Below, piece after piece: positions 1 through 5,781 of a stretch of DNA of 7,823 nt. Both the position numbers and the translations under genes were made by a program. Source of the stretch: Oligoflexia bacterium (GTDB lineage: Bacteria; Bdellovibrionota; UBA1018). The notes beneath the pieces are model-generated. The model was not told the DNA's origin, ran no database searches, and saw nothing but the letters and a program-made list of their open reading frames with translations. The first letter of the stretch is position 1; the number at the start of each line of letters is the position of its first letter. The stretch is taken from assembly GCA_903854365.1 (NCBI GenBank), contig CAINWE010000249.1, positions 1 through 7,823 of the forward strand, written 5' to 3'.

Positions 1-619
1 AAGGAAACAAGAACCCCGACTGTCGCTGCGTTTTCATCGGCACAATCAAATAGGGCAACCAAAACACCGGAGAATCTTTAATTCGCGGGGTCACATTTTT
101 AAAAAATGCATACCCTTCTGTTTGCATATCTACATCTTCTGCAAGAATCGTCCATGAGGGGGCGCAGTCGATACACGTCGTATACTCACCCCACTGAGTC
201 TTAAATCTGCCCTCGCCCAGCCGATGTATCACCCCCCCACGGAGCGTGAATCGATCATTCGAAACTCGTCCACGGATCACCTCGCCCGAACGGGAATCGA
301 TATTGAACCGCATCTCATCTCCCCAGATCACGGTCTCTTCAGCACTATAAATGCAATTACCCTTAGCCACTAAAAAACGAGTATTAAAGTCAATTACTAT
401 CTCATCGGCACTGAGTGTTTCGCCCACCTGAACCACGACGCCATGCCCGAGCAAATGAACGAGATTCTGCTTTCGATCCCAAATTTCTCGATCTCCGGAA
501 AAATGAATGGCTTCACCCCCGCTGAGTGCGTGAGTTGCAGAAGCACCTGCTAACGCGAGAACAAACGCCAGAGCAAGGCCATTCCGAATCGCTTTTAGCG
601 TCCGACGGGGAAACGGCAT
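1..619 (-). CDS. lptD: LPS assembly outer-membrane protein LptD/OstA, N-terminal part (cut by window edge)
   Basis: Translating the minus strand from ATG at 619 gives 206 open codons running off the left edge. Residues 1 to about 31 look like a signal peptide: basic start (MPFPRRTLKAIRNG), hydrophobic core LALAFVLALA, and a likely cut after an ASA or THA motif. Residues about 35-130 resemble the OstA/LptA-like jellyroll domain. Next come the features of LptD after that domain: EYTTCIDCAPSWTILAED (145-162, a Cys-x-x-Cys followed by Pro-x-Trp) and PVFWLPYLIVPMKTQRQSGF (184-203), the conserved lead-in to the barrel. In the family, LptD with LptE inserts lipopolysaccharide into the outer leaflet of the outer membrane. 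The large C-terminal beta-barrel lies outside the window. Cysteines visible are C89, C149 and C152. The start overlaps the end of accD by 25 bases, and a GGGA about 8-9 bases upstream is the only weak ribosome-binding match, so translational coupling to accD is plausible. Confidence 0.88.
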   Translation of the reverse strand, partial: MPFPRRTLKAIRNGLALAFVLALAGASATHALSGGEAIHFSGDREIWDRKQNLVHLLGHGVVVQVGETLSADEIVIDFNTRFLVAKGNCIYSAEETVIWGDEMRFNIDSRSGEVIRGRVSNDRFTLRGGVIHRLGEGRFKTQWGEYTTCIDCAPSWTILAEDVDMQTEGYAFFKNVTPRIKDSPVFWLPYLIVPMKTQRQSGFLFP

Positions 620-1473
620 TGATGTCGTCCCAATCGCCACATCCACTGGCGAAGTTCGCTCGAGAGCTCTTTACGACTTACGATCCGATCGACAAAGCCG
701 TGATGCAATAGAAACTCACTCCTTTGAAAACCCTCCGGCAAGGACTGCCGAATCGTCTGCTGAATCACTCGAGGTCCTGCAAACCCAATCAGCGCCTTGG
801 GCTCCGCTAAGATCAGATCTCCCAACATCGCAAACGAAGCAGCAACTCCCCCGGTGGTGGGATCCGTCAAAACAGAAATATAGGGAATTCCCTGATCGCG
901 AAGCTGACTAATCAGCGCAGAAGTTTTCGCCATCTGCATCAACGAAAGTATCCCCTCCTGCATCCGGGCTCCACCCGAAGCGGAGACAATCACTGCAGGC
1001 AATCGGTCTTCCAAGGCTGACTCGAACACACGAGTCACCTTCTCTCCGACGACTACCCCCATGCTGCCACCCATAAACTTAAATTCGAAAACGCCCAAGT
1101 GATAAGGCAGGCCGCCCAACTTCGCTTTTCCCGCTACAAAAGCATCCCGAATCCCAGTACTACTAGCAGCCGAACGAAGCCTCGCCTTATAGGGCTTCAT
1201 ATCATCAAATTCCAGAGGATCAGTAGAAACCAAATCCTCCGCATATTCGTCAAAACTCCCCTCATCCGTCAGAAGTGCGATCCGCTCCGCAGCAGACATT
1301 CTGAAATGGTAGGAGCACTCAGGACAAACCTGTAAATTATCCTTGAGAACCTTACTTTGAAGAGTCTCTCCACAACTCGGGCACTTGACCCATAAGCCTT
1401 CAGGAACTTTGGAAGTCCTTTGGGAGACTTGTGTCTTAATCCTAGGTGTTTTTAAGTCATCAAACCATGCCAT
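595..1473 (-). CDS. accD: Acetyl-CoA carboxylase carboxyltransferase subunit beta
   Basis: This is the beta half of the carboxyltransferase of acetyl-CoA carboxylase. With AccA it moves the carboxyl group from biotin on AccB to acetyl-CoA, making malonyl-CoA for fatty-acid synthesis in the cytoplasm. The 292-residue product has the N-terminal zinc ribbon CPSC (31-34) and CPEC (50-53). The crotonase-like core follows, with FKFMGGSMGVVVGEK (131-145), SASGGARMQEG (164-174), TDPTTGGVAASFAMLGD (203-219) and GFAGPRVIQQT (230-240). Length is normal for the family. ATG 1473 is favoured because an in-frame TAA lies five codons upstream, although no clear Shine-Dalgarno is seen. The last residues (about RLGRHQCRFPVGR) do not resemble a usual AccD tail, and the last eight or so codons overlap the lptD start. 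The gene follows the HD-GYP gene by 56 bases and probably shares a transcript with lptD. Confidence 0.96.
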   Translation of the reverse strand: MAWFDDLKTPRIKTQVSQRTSKVPEGLWVKCPSCGETLQSKVLKDNLQVCPECSYHFRMSAAERIALLTDEGSFDEYAEDLVSTDPLEFDDMKPYKARLRSAASSTGIRDAFVAGKAKLGGLPYHLGVFEFKFMGGSMGVVVGEKVTRVFESALEDRLPAVIVSASGGARMQEGILSLMQMAKTSALISQLRDQGIPYISVLTDPTTGGVAASFAMLGDLILAEPKALIGFAGPRVIQQTIRQSLPEGFQRSEFLLHHGFVDRIVSRKELSSELRQWMWRLGRHQCRFPVGR

Positions 1474-1529
1474 GTACCGGAAAACTTAGCAGGGTATTTG
1501 CCGCGAAGCAAGATTTGATGAGCGAATAT

Positions 1530-2639
1530 CTAGGTTGGCTCTGCCTTACGTCCTGAAGGCCCTTTTCCCATTTTTTCATGCAAATAGGCCGAAACAAAAG
1601 CATCCACCACCCGCGGATCGAACTGCGTCCCCTTTTGACGCACAATCTCTTCATAAGCGACTTCTGGGGCTATCCCCTGACGATAAGGACGATTACTCAC
1701 CATGGCATCGTAAGCATCTGCAAGCGCAACAATTCGGGCCGTGAGCGGTATCTCTTCTCCTTTTAGCCCTGCAGGATAGCCTTTTCCATCCCAACGCTCA
1801 TGATGACAATAAGCGCCGTCTACAGCACTTCTCCATCCATCCATCCGAGATAAGATCTCATGACCCAATTCGGGGTGAGTCTTCATGACCAACCACTCTG
1901 CGTCGTTCAAAGGACCTTCTTTTTTAAGGATTTTGTCTTCGATCCCAATCTTGCCCACATCATGAAGCAACGCCGCACAACGAACCATCTCACTTTGCTC
2001 AGGAGTCAGGTCCATATACTTCGCAATCAGTGAAGCGTAATAAGCGACCCGCTTTGTATGCCCCCCTGTGTAACGGTCCTTCTTTGTGACCGCCTCTGTC
2101 AGTACTTCCACCGTCTCATGAAACGACTTCTGAAGCCGTGACTTCAACCGAGCGTTCTGGAGACCCACACTGAGAGACTTACTCAGCTCCTCGAGCAGTC
2201 GAGAATCTTTCTCGTCAAAATGAGCGCTGTCTCGATGGCGAGTTCCACTAGAAATACTTGGGACCTTATTTAAAACCTGAATAATACCAAAAATCGATTG
2301 TCCCATTCTCAAGGGTACTTGTAACGAGGAACGAGCCCCTGCACCCAGAGTAAAGGGATCAGGCAGAACACCAGTCTTCGGATCGACGAGCAAAATAGAT
2401 GTTGACTCACATTGAAGTAACTGACAAGCAGCCTCTTGGGCGCCTCTTACTAAGACTTCCGCACTGACGTCGGCCGCCACCAGAGAAGCAAATCTCCCCA
2501 AGCATTCGACACGCCAAAGAGTCTGCTCCAATTCGCCAATTACAACGGCAATCTCGGTTTCAAGATTTTTAATTTTTTTGAAGGTTTCTGAGGAGCTCCT
2601 ACCCTCAGAACGCAATTCCTTCTTCTTTCGGGTTGGCAT
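1530..2639 (-). CDS. GAF and HD-GYP domain protein, predicted cyclic-di-GMP phosphodiesterase
   Basis: The 369-residue cytoplasmic protein begins with a very basic stretch (PTRKKKELR) and a short helical segment. A GAF sensor domain follows at about 58-165, then a complete HD-GYP domain at about 172-355. Family metal and active-site motifs are visible: YTGGHTKRVA (190-199), LLHDVGKIGI (224-233; H226, D227), KTHPELGHEIL (253-263; H255), HHERWDGKGYPAGLKG (279-294, the GYP signature), LADAYDAM (306-313) and KGTQFDPRVVDAF (336-348). HD-GYP enzymes hydrolyse cyclic-di-GMP to pGpG or GMP, and the GAF domain probably tunes this with an unknown ligand. Thr185 occupies the place of Glu in the common EARDPYTxGH motif, which may mean a two-metal rather than three-metal site. 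ATG 2639 is chosen over an in-frame TTG at 2654 because AGGAGG lies 3 bases before the ATG. No transmembrane segment is seen. Confidence 0.93.
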   Translation of the reverse strand: MPTRKKKELRSEGRSSSETFKKIKNLETEIAVVIGELEQTLWRVECLGRFASLVAADVSAEVLVRGAQEAACQLLQCESTSILLVDPKTGVLPDPFTLGAGARSSLQVPLRMGQSIFGIIQVLNKVPSISSGTRHRDSAHFDEKDSRLLEELSKSLSVGLQNARLKSRLQKSFHETVEVLTEAVTKKDRYTGGHTKRVAYYASLIAKYMDLTPEQSEMVRCAALLHDVGKIGIEDKILKKEGPLNDAEWLVMKTHPELGHEILSRMDGWRSAVDGAYCHHERWDGKGYPAGLKGEEIPLTARIVALADAYDAMVSNRPYRQGIAPEVAYEEIVRQKGTQFDPRVVDAFVSAYLHEKMGKGPSGRKAEPT

Positions 2640-2642
2640 GGG

Positions 2643-2648
2643 CCTCCT
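2643..2648 (-). promoter_or_regulatory. Ribosome binding site of the HD-GYP gene
   Basis: A perfect AGGAGG on the minus strand ends 3 bases before ATG 2639. The spacing is short but the match is full. It decides against the upstream TTG at 2654, which would place this sequence inside the coding region. Confidence 0.7.
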
Positions 2649-2714
2649 GCCCAATTAAAATACAAAAAATGATCAATTTAATAAATCAACAGGAGTGAGA
2701 TACACGATGATGAC

Positions 2715-2760
2715 AAGAAAGAAACGCCTCAGTTAAGAGTCATCCTAACTCCACCGAGGC
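2715..2760 (-). terminator. Possible transcription terminator after rsmI
   Basis: On the minus strand GCCTC (2760-2756) and AGTTA (2750-2746) can pair with TAACT (2735-2731) and GAGGC (2730-2726). This gives a ten-pair stem interrupted by a five-base bulge (2755-2751) with a ten-base loop. A T-rich run, GTTTCTTTCTT, follows at 2725-2715. The position about 100 bases beyond the rsmI stop suits a terminator, but the bulge and interrupted T tract make this uncertain. Confidence 0.4.
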
Positions 2761-2781
2761 CCACGAGAATACTAACACTCC

Positions 2782-2801
2782 TGAATCCATCCTTGGATTC
2801 A
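2782..2801. repeat. Perfect 8-base inverted repeat with 4-base spacer
   Basis: TGAATCCA (2782-2789) is followed by TCCT and then TGGATTCA (2794-2801), its exact reverse complement. It lies 57 bases beyond the rsmI stop, with no T tract on either side. It could be a hairpin stabilising the rsmI mRNA 3' end or a binding site for a dimeric regulator. The sequence alone does not decide. Confidence 0.5.
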
Positions 2802-2857
2802 TTCCACAACCACATATTTAAGTCTACGGAGGTTCCTGAAACAATCAACACAAAAAC

Positions 2858-3781
2858 CTATATTTTTTTTTGAACCTCGATAGCGTGCTCGTATACACGA
2901 TTCTTAGAAATACCAAAAGCCCGACTCACTCGCTTCACAGCTTGAGAGGGATTCACCCCCTCCTCGATTAAACAAACCAGAGTCAAGCGCCACGACTCTT
3001 CATGCGACTGATCCCTACCCATACCGGATGAATCGGTGAGTTTCCGCTTCGAAAACTCAACTGCAAAACACCACTCCCCCAAAACGCCTTCTGACGCCAA
3101 CTCTTGTCGAACCTGCTGGCTCACATGACTGGCGGCGCCTCGAAATAGATGCTCATGAATCTTAGTAAGCTCTTTAGCGGCAATCACGACCGCATCAACG
3201 GCATGCTCGCGGCAAAAAACCTCAACTTTTTCCAAAGCCTCTTGAATCCGATGAGGACTCTCAAACCAAATATAAATCTGCGCTAAAGGAGAGCACGCAG
3301 CTTTCTGGAGGACTTCGAGTTGTTCAGAGCTCTTTCTCGGAAAAAATCCTCCAAAATAAAATGCACTTCCCATCAAGCCTGCTACGGACAAAAATGTTGC
3401 CACAGCTGAAACCCCAGGAACGGGCGTTACCCGAATTCCCTCACGATGCGCAGCAGCCACTAACAATGACCCTGGATCACTAATGGAAGGAGTCCCAGCA
3501 TCTGTCACAAGAGCTATCGACGCACCCTCCTGAAGAATCCTGATCCACTTTTCAACCTGCTTTGCATCGGAGTGAGCATCAAACCGCGACAGGCGATTTT
3601 TACCTAGAGCAATGCCCAAAGCCGAAAGGAGCTGAGCAGTTCGACGAGTATCTTCGCACAAGATCCAAGTTGCCTGCTCCAAGGCCCCAGCAGCGCGAGG
3701 AGTCAGATCATCTAGGTTTCCGATCGGAGTGGCTACCACCCATAAACCCAACGGCAAAATTTTCCTATTGGTTTGATTCAT
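2858..3781 (-). CDS. rsmI: 16S rRNA (cytidine1402-2'-O)-methyltransferase RsmI
   Basis: RsmI uses S-adenosylmethionine to methylate the 2'-O of C1402 in the decoding centre of 16S rRNA. The 307-residue product shows the tetrapyrrole-methylase-like fold motifs of this family: LWVVATPIGNLDDLTPRA (13-30), CEDTRRTAQLL (42-52), ALVTDAGTPSISDPGSLLV (90-108), VTPVPGVSAVATFLSVAG (118-135), FYFGGFFPRKSSEQ (141-154), IWFESPHRIQEAL (171-183) and AAKELTKIHEHLFRG (201-215). The end (about 263-307) forms the small helix-turn-helix-like C-terminal domain seen in full-length RsmI. ATG 3781 is chosen because family members start close to the VATPIGNL motif. A TTG at 3820 would add 13 residues and make the gene touch the divergent STAS start. 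Neither start has a convincing ribosome binding site. Its promoter must lie inside the STAS gene and was not located. Confidence 0.95.
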   Translation of the reverse strand: MNQTNRKILPLGLWVVATPIGNLDDLTPRAAGALEQATWILCEDTRRTAQLLSALGIALGKNRLSRFDAHSDAKQVEKWIRILQEGASIALVTDAGTPSISDPGSLLVAAAHREGIRVTPVPGVSAVATFLSVAGLMGSAFYFGGFFPRKSSEQLEVLQKAACSPLAQIYIWFESPHRIQEALEKVEVFCREHAVDAVVIAAKELTKIHEHLFRGAASHVSQQVRQELASEGVLGEWCFAVEFSKRKLTDSSGMGRDQSHEESWRLTLVCLIEEGVNPSQAVKRVSRAFGISKNRVYEHAIEVQKKI

Positions 3782-3796
3782 TTTCGAATGGATAAT
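3768..3796 (+). promoter_or_regulatory. Candidate sigma70-type promoter for the STAS gene
   Basis: TTGGTT (3768-3773) and GATAAT (3791-3796) are separated by exactly 17 bases. The -10 matches consensus at five of six positions, the -35 at only three. Transcription would start near 3803, leaving a leader of about 17 bases that still holds the whole ribosome binding site. The promoter overlaps the first codons of rsmI on the other strand. Confidence 0.45.
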
Positions 3797-3805
3797 AGAA
3801 GGCTC

Positions 3806-3813
3806 AAGGAGGG
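3806..3813 (+). promoter_or_regulatory. Strong ribosome binding site of the STAS gene
   Basis: AAGGAGGG lies 6 bases before ATG 3820. It is the best Shine-Dalgarno match in the window, suggesting that this small protein is made in quantity whenever it is transcribed. Confidence 0.85.
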
Positions 3814-3819
3814 TTTTCA

Positions 3820-4176
3820 ATGAAAACTCACATTAAGAAATCGGAAAACGTCATTATCGTCTCCATGGATGGCAAACTAGACTTCGGCACCCACGTTCCT
3901 CTCCGAGATCAACTTCAAGAGTTAATTCAGGAAATTCGAACCGACTCAACGCCGCGAAATATTATTTTCAACCTTGAAAAACTAGAATTCGTCGGCTCGA
4001 GTGGCATTTCTACCTTTATCCAAACGCTGCAAGAATTTAACACCCGCTTTCCAAATCATCCTCGCTACTGCAATGTGAAGAGCGAATTTCGAAAAATTAT
4101 CCAATCCTTCGACGAAGCAGATCTCTTCCAATTCTACGACAGCGAAGATCGGGCCCGAAGTAGTTTCGACCATTAA
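3820..4176 (+). CDS. Small STAS-domain protein, anti-sigma factor antagonist-like
   Basis: The 118-residue soluble protein is a single STAS domain. It opens with a beta strand (VIIVSMDGKLDFGTHVPLRD, 11-30) and has the family core NIIFNLEKLEFVGSSGISTF (47-66). Ser60 aligns with the phosphorylated serine of SpoIIAA-type antagonists, in FVGSSG where the family usually has a DSSG. The Asp before the Ser is replaced by Gly59, so kinase recognition may differ. Family members bind an anti-sigma factor or a partner kinase according to phosphorylation. No kinase, phosphatase or sigma-factor gene is visible nearby, so the partner is unknown. The gene stands alone on the + strand between divergent rsmI and convergent yraN, with its own promoter-like sequence and strong ribosome binding site. 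A structural or stressosome-like role is an alternative. The fold is clear, the pathway is not. Confidence 0.85.
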   Translation: MKTHIKKSENVIIVSMDGKLDFGTHVPLRDQLQELIQEIRTDSTPRNIIFNLEKLEFVGSSGISTFIQTLQEFNTRFPNHPRYCNVKSEFRKIIQSFDEADLFQFYDSEDRARSSFDH

Positions 4177-4179
4177 GCG

Positions 4180-4554
4180 TCAACTCAGCAACAAATTAGG
4201 GAGATGCCCCCACGACGAACCTTCGCGATAGATGAGGTCAAAACGCATCGAACGCGCCGGACCTTCGTATCGAGACAGGAAGTAGTCAGCGGTCTTCTTC
4301 AAACGTTTTTGCTTTTTCCAATCGACACTCTGCAACGGACTGACCCAAGAGCCATCCGAGCGAGCTCTCACCTCCACGAACACCAACTCCCAATTCTGTC
4401 CTTCATCCAAACGCTGTTCAAAGATGAGGTCTATTTCGCCCCAGCGACATCTAAAATTACTCTCCAGATGGCGATAGTCCGGTTGACTCAGAAACCACTG
4501 TTTGGCCAGGTCTTCAGTCGCTTTTCCAAGTTGATGCCTGACGTACACTCGCAC
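4180..4554 (-). CDS. yraN: YraN/UPF0102 family nuclease-fold protein
   Basis: The 124-residue product has the UPF0102 pattern: a G...A...A helix near the N-terminus (10-20), ESNFRCRWGEIDLIFE (31-46), LVFVEVRAR (57-65) and MRFDLI (103-108). The GEIDLI and EVRAR segments correspond to the acidic and basic residues of the restriction-endonuclease-like (PD-(D/E)xK) fold. The biochemical role of the family is not well settled, and a nucleic-acid function is inferred from fold and from its frequent position beside rnhB. The start is a GTG at 4554, five bases after the rnhB stop, without an obvious ribosome binding site, so translation is probably coupled to rnhB. A GTG two codons downstream is an alternative. 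It converges on the STAS gene with only 3 bases between stop codons, and no terminator is visible there. Confidence 0.88.
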   Translation of the reverse strand: MRVYVRHQLGKATEDLAKQWFLSQPDYRHLESNFRCRWGEIDLIFEQRLDEGQNWELVFVEVRARSDGSWVSPLQSVDWKKQKRLKKTADYFLSRYEGPARSMRFDLIYREGSSWGHLPNLLLS

Positions 4555-4559
4555 ACTCG

Positions 4560-5183
4560 TCAGGCCAGTGCAGAAACTGTCTTGAAGGACCGACGATGCA
4601 CCGCCGAAATCCCGACAGCCTTCAAAGCCCGTGCATGCTGGGGTGTTGGATATCCCTTATGCTGAGAAAAACCATAGGCAGGAAACTGTCGATCCAACTC
4701 TAACATGTAAGCATCCCGCCAAACTTTGGCTACAATCGAAGCCGCAGCTATACTCAGGCACTTTTGATCACCCTTGATCACGGCTGTAGCTGGAGCGGGA
4801 AACCCTTTCTTAGGGAGAAACTTTCCATCCACTAGAACGTGACTCGGTACAACCCCAAGAGCACACGCAGCTCGCACCAAGGCGAGATGGGAAGCATGAA
4901 AAATATTGATTTGGTCAATTTCTTCGACCGAGGCAACTCCAATTGCGACTGATGAAGCCCAGCGATAAATCAACGGAGCAATCCGATCTCTCTGCTCAGC
5001 GCTCATCTTCTTGCTATCGTCGACCTCATGAAGCCAGGGATCTTGATCGAAATCAATACAAGAAGGGAGTATCACCGCGCCAGCAACGACCGGCCCGGCG
5101 ATACACCCTCTTCCAACTTCATCGACGCCTGCCACTCTGACATTAGGAAAGCCGAGCTGACATTCGTACTCTAAATTGGGCAT
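4560..5183 (-). CDS. rnhB: Ribonuclease HII
   Basis: RNase HII cuts the RNA strand of RNA-DNA hybrids and starts removal of single ribonucleotides misincorporated in DNA. The 207-residue product has the complete family set: AGVDEVGRGCIAGPVVAGAV (18-37, catalytic D21 and E22, with the GRG substrate loop), VDDSKKMS (54-61), INIFHASHLAL (92-102), VLVDG (116-120, catalytic D119), KGDQKCLSIAAASIVAKVWR (137-156) with catalytic D157, and YGFSQHKGYPTPQH (170-183). Length is normal and no key residue is missing. The gene starts at ATG 5183, 19 bases after the rplS stop, with only a poor Shine-Dalgarno match. It sits between rplS and yraN, an arrangement common in proteobacteria, and is likely co-transcribed with both. 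Confidence 0.96.
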   Translation of the reverse strand: MPNLEYECQLGFPNVRVAGVDEVGRGCIAGPVVAGAVILPSCIDFDQDPWLHEVDDSKKMSAEQRDRIAPLIYRWASSVAIGVASVEEIDQINIFHASHLALVRAACALGVVPSHVLVDGKFLPKKGFPAPATAVIKGDQKCLSIAAASIVAKVWRDAYMLELDRQFPAYGFSQHKGYPTPQHARALKAVGISAVHRRSFKTVSALA

Positions 5184-5202
5184 CAGTCACTCAGCTCTCA
5201 GC

Positions 5203-5667
5203 TTAAGCGTTTCCCTTTGCTGCGCGAGCAGAAGCGGACGCTGAAGCAGACGCAATCGTCTCTACTTCACGCTCAACCCGAGCTGCCTTACCTTCCAAAC
5301 CTCTGAGATAGTAGAGCTTAGCGCGGCGGACACGACCCACTTGAGCGACCTCAAGCTTTGCAATTTTCGGTGAGCTTTCCAGAAAAATCCTCTCCACACC
5401 GACACCGTGGGAAATCTTTCTGACAGTAAATGAGCGATTCACACCCCGATTCGACTGAGCAATCACAATCCCTTCGAAAATCTGAATACGCTCTTTTTCA
5501 CCTTCTTTAATACGAACGTGAACTCGAACCGTATCACCTGAATCATACTGAGGAAAATCGGAACGAACCATGGACTTCTCTACCAGCGCTACTCGCGCGG
5601 CAAGTCCTCGTTGTCCAACTAATTTACCTTTGCTTGTTCTGCGATACTTTTGTTTTGTTGCTGCCAT
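5203..5667 (-). CDS. rplS: 50S ribosomal protein L19 with extended ends
   Basis: L19 lies at the 30S-50S interface of the ribosome. The L19 core is clear: SDFPQYDSGDTVRVHVRIKE (36-55), IQIFEGIVIAQS (61-72), FTVRKISHGVGVERIF (80-95) and GRVRRAKLYYLRGLEGKAAR (111-130). At 154 residues it is about 35-40 longer than the usual 110-120. About 20 basic residues precede the normal start (TKQKYRRTSKGKLVGQR, 4-20), and the C-terminal tail has an alternating Ala-Ser run (IASASASASARAAK, 138-151). ATG 5667 is supported by AAGGAA (5678-5673) five bases upstream, so the N-terminal extension looks genuine rather than a start error. The 114-base gap upstream holds a stable hairpin that may control translation or processing. 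rnhB follows 19 bases downstream. Confidence 0.96.
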   Translation of the reverse strand: MAATKQKYRRTSKGKLVGQRGLAARVALVEKSMVRSDFPQYDSGDTVRVHVRIKEGEKERIQIFEGIVIAQSNRGVNRSFTVRKISHGVGVERIFLESSPKIAKLEVAQVGRVRRAKLYYLRGLEGKAARVEREVETIASASASASARAAKGNA

Positions 5668-5686
5668 TTTAATTCCTTAGGAACTC

Positions 5687-5710
5687 AGAGTCCGACCGAA
5701 TCGAAACTCT
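5687..5710 (-). promoter_or_regulatory. Leader hairpin upstream of rplS
   Basis: On the minus strand AGAGTTTCGA (5710-5701), loop TTCGG (5700-5696) and TCGGACTCT (5695-5687) form nine pairs with one bulged T and one G-U pair. The stem ends 19 bases before the L19 start codon and 8 bases before its AAGGAA ribosome binding site. Autogenous control by L19 or an RNase processing site are both possible. On the opposite strand the stem is followed by a T-rich stretch, so an antisense terminator is another reading. Confidence 0.5.
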
Positions 5711-5781
5711 TTTAATTTCTTTCTGCCCTAGCTCTATGACATCCAAATTCCGCATTGATCCCAAGTCAAATTTTGGACCGG

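Larger units (their letters stand above)
2655..2857. other. Intergenic region between rsmI and the HD-GYP gene
   Basis: This 203-base gap has no plausible gene on either strand. It must carry the end of the rsmI transcript and probably the HD-GYP promoter, both on the minus strand. Two hairpin-forming sequences are present and listed separately. AT-rich DNA at about 2655-2690 just upstream of the HD-GYP gene fits a promoter region, but I could not settle on a -35/-10 pair with good spacing. Confidence 0.6.

Noticed and set aside
526..711. A 61-codon open frame on the + strand
   Set aside because: It is antisense to the accD end and lptD start, with no family resemblance.
1460..1654. A 64-codon open frame on the minus strand
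   Set aside because: It overlaps the HD-GYP 3' end in another frame and has no ribosome binding site or recognisable domain.
1839..1854. A short repeat of ATCC within the HD-GYP gene
   Set aside because: Three copies in coding sequence for part of a conserved protein region, too few to suggest phase variation.
4204..4665. A 153-codon open frame on the + strand
   Set aside because: It lies antisense to yraN and the end of rnhB, both with clear family motifs. The translation shows no recognisable domain.
5741..5769. TTGACT with TTGGAT 17 bases further on, a possible rplS promoter on the minus strand
   Set aside because: The -35 is good but the -10 matches consensus at only three positions, too weak to call.
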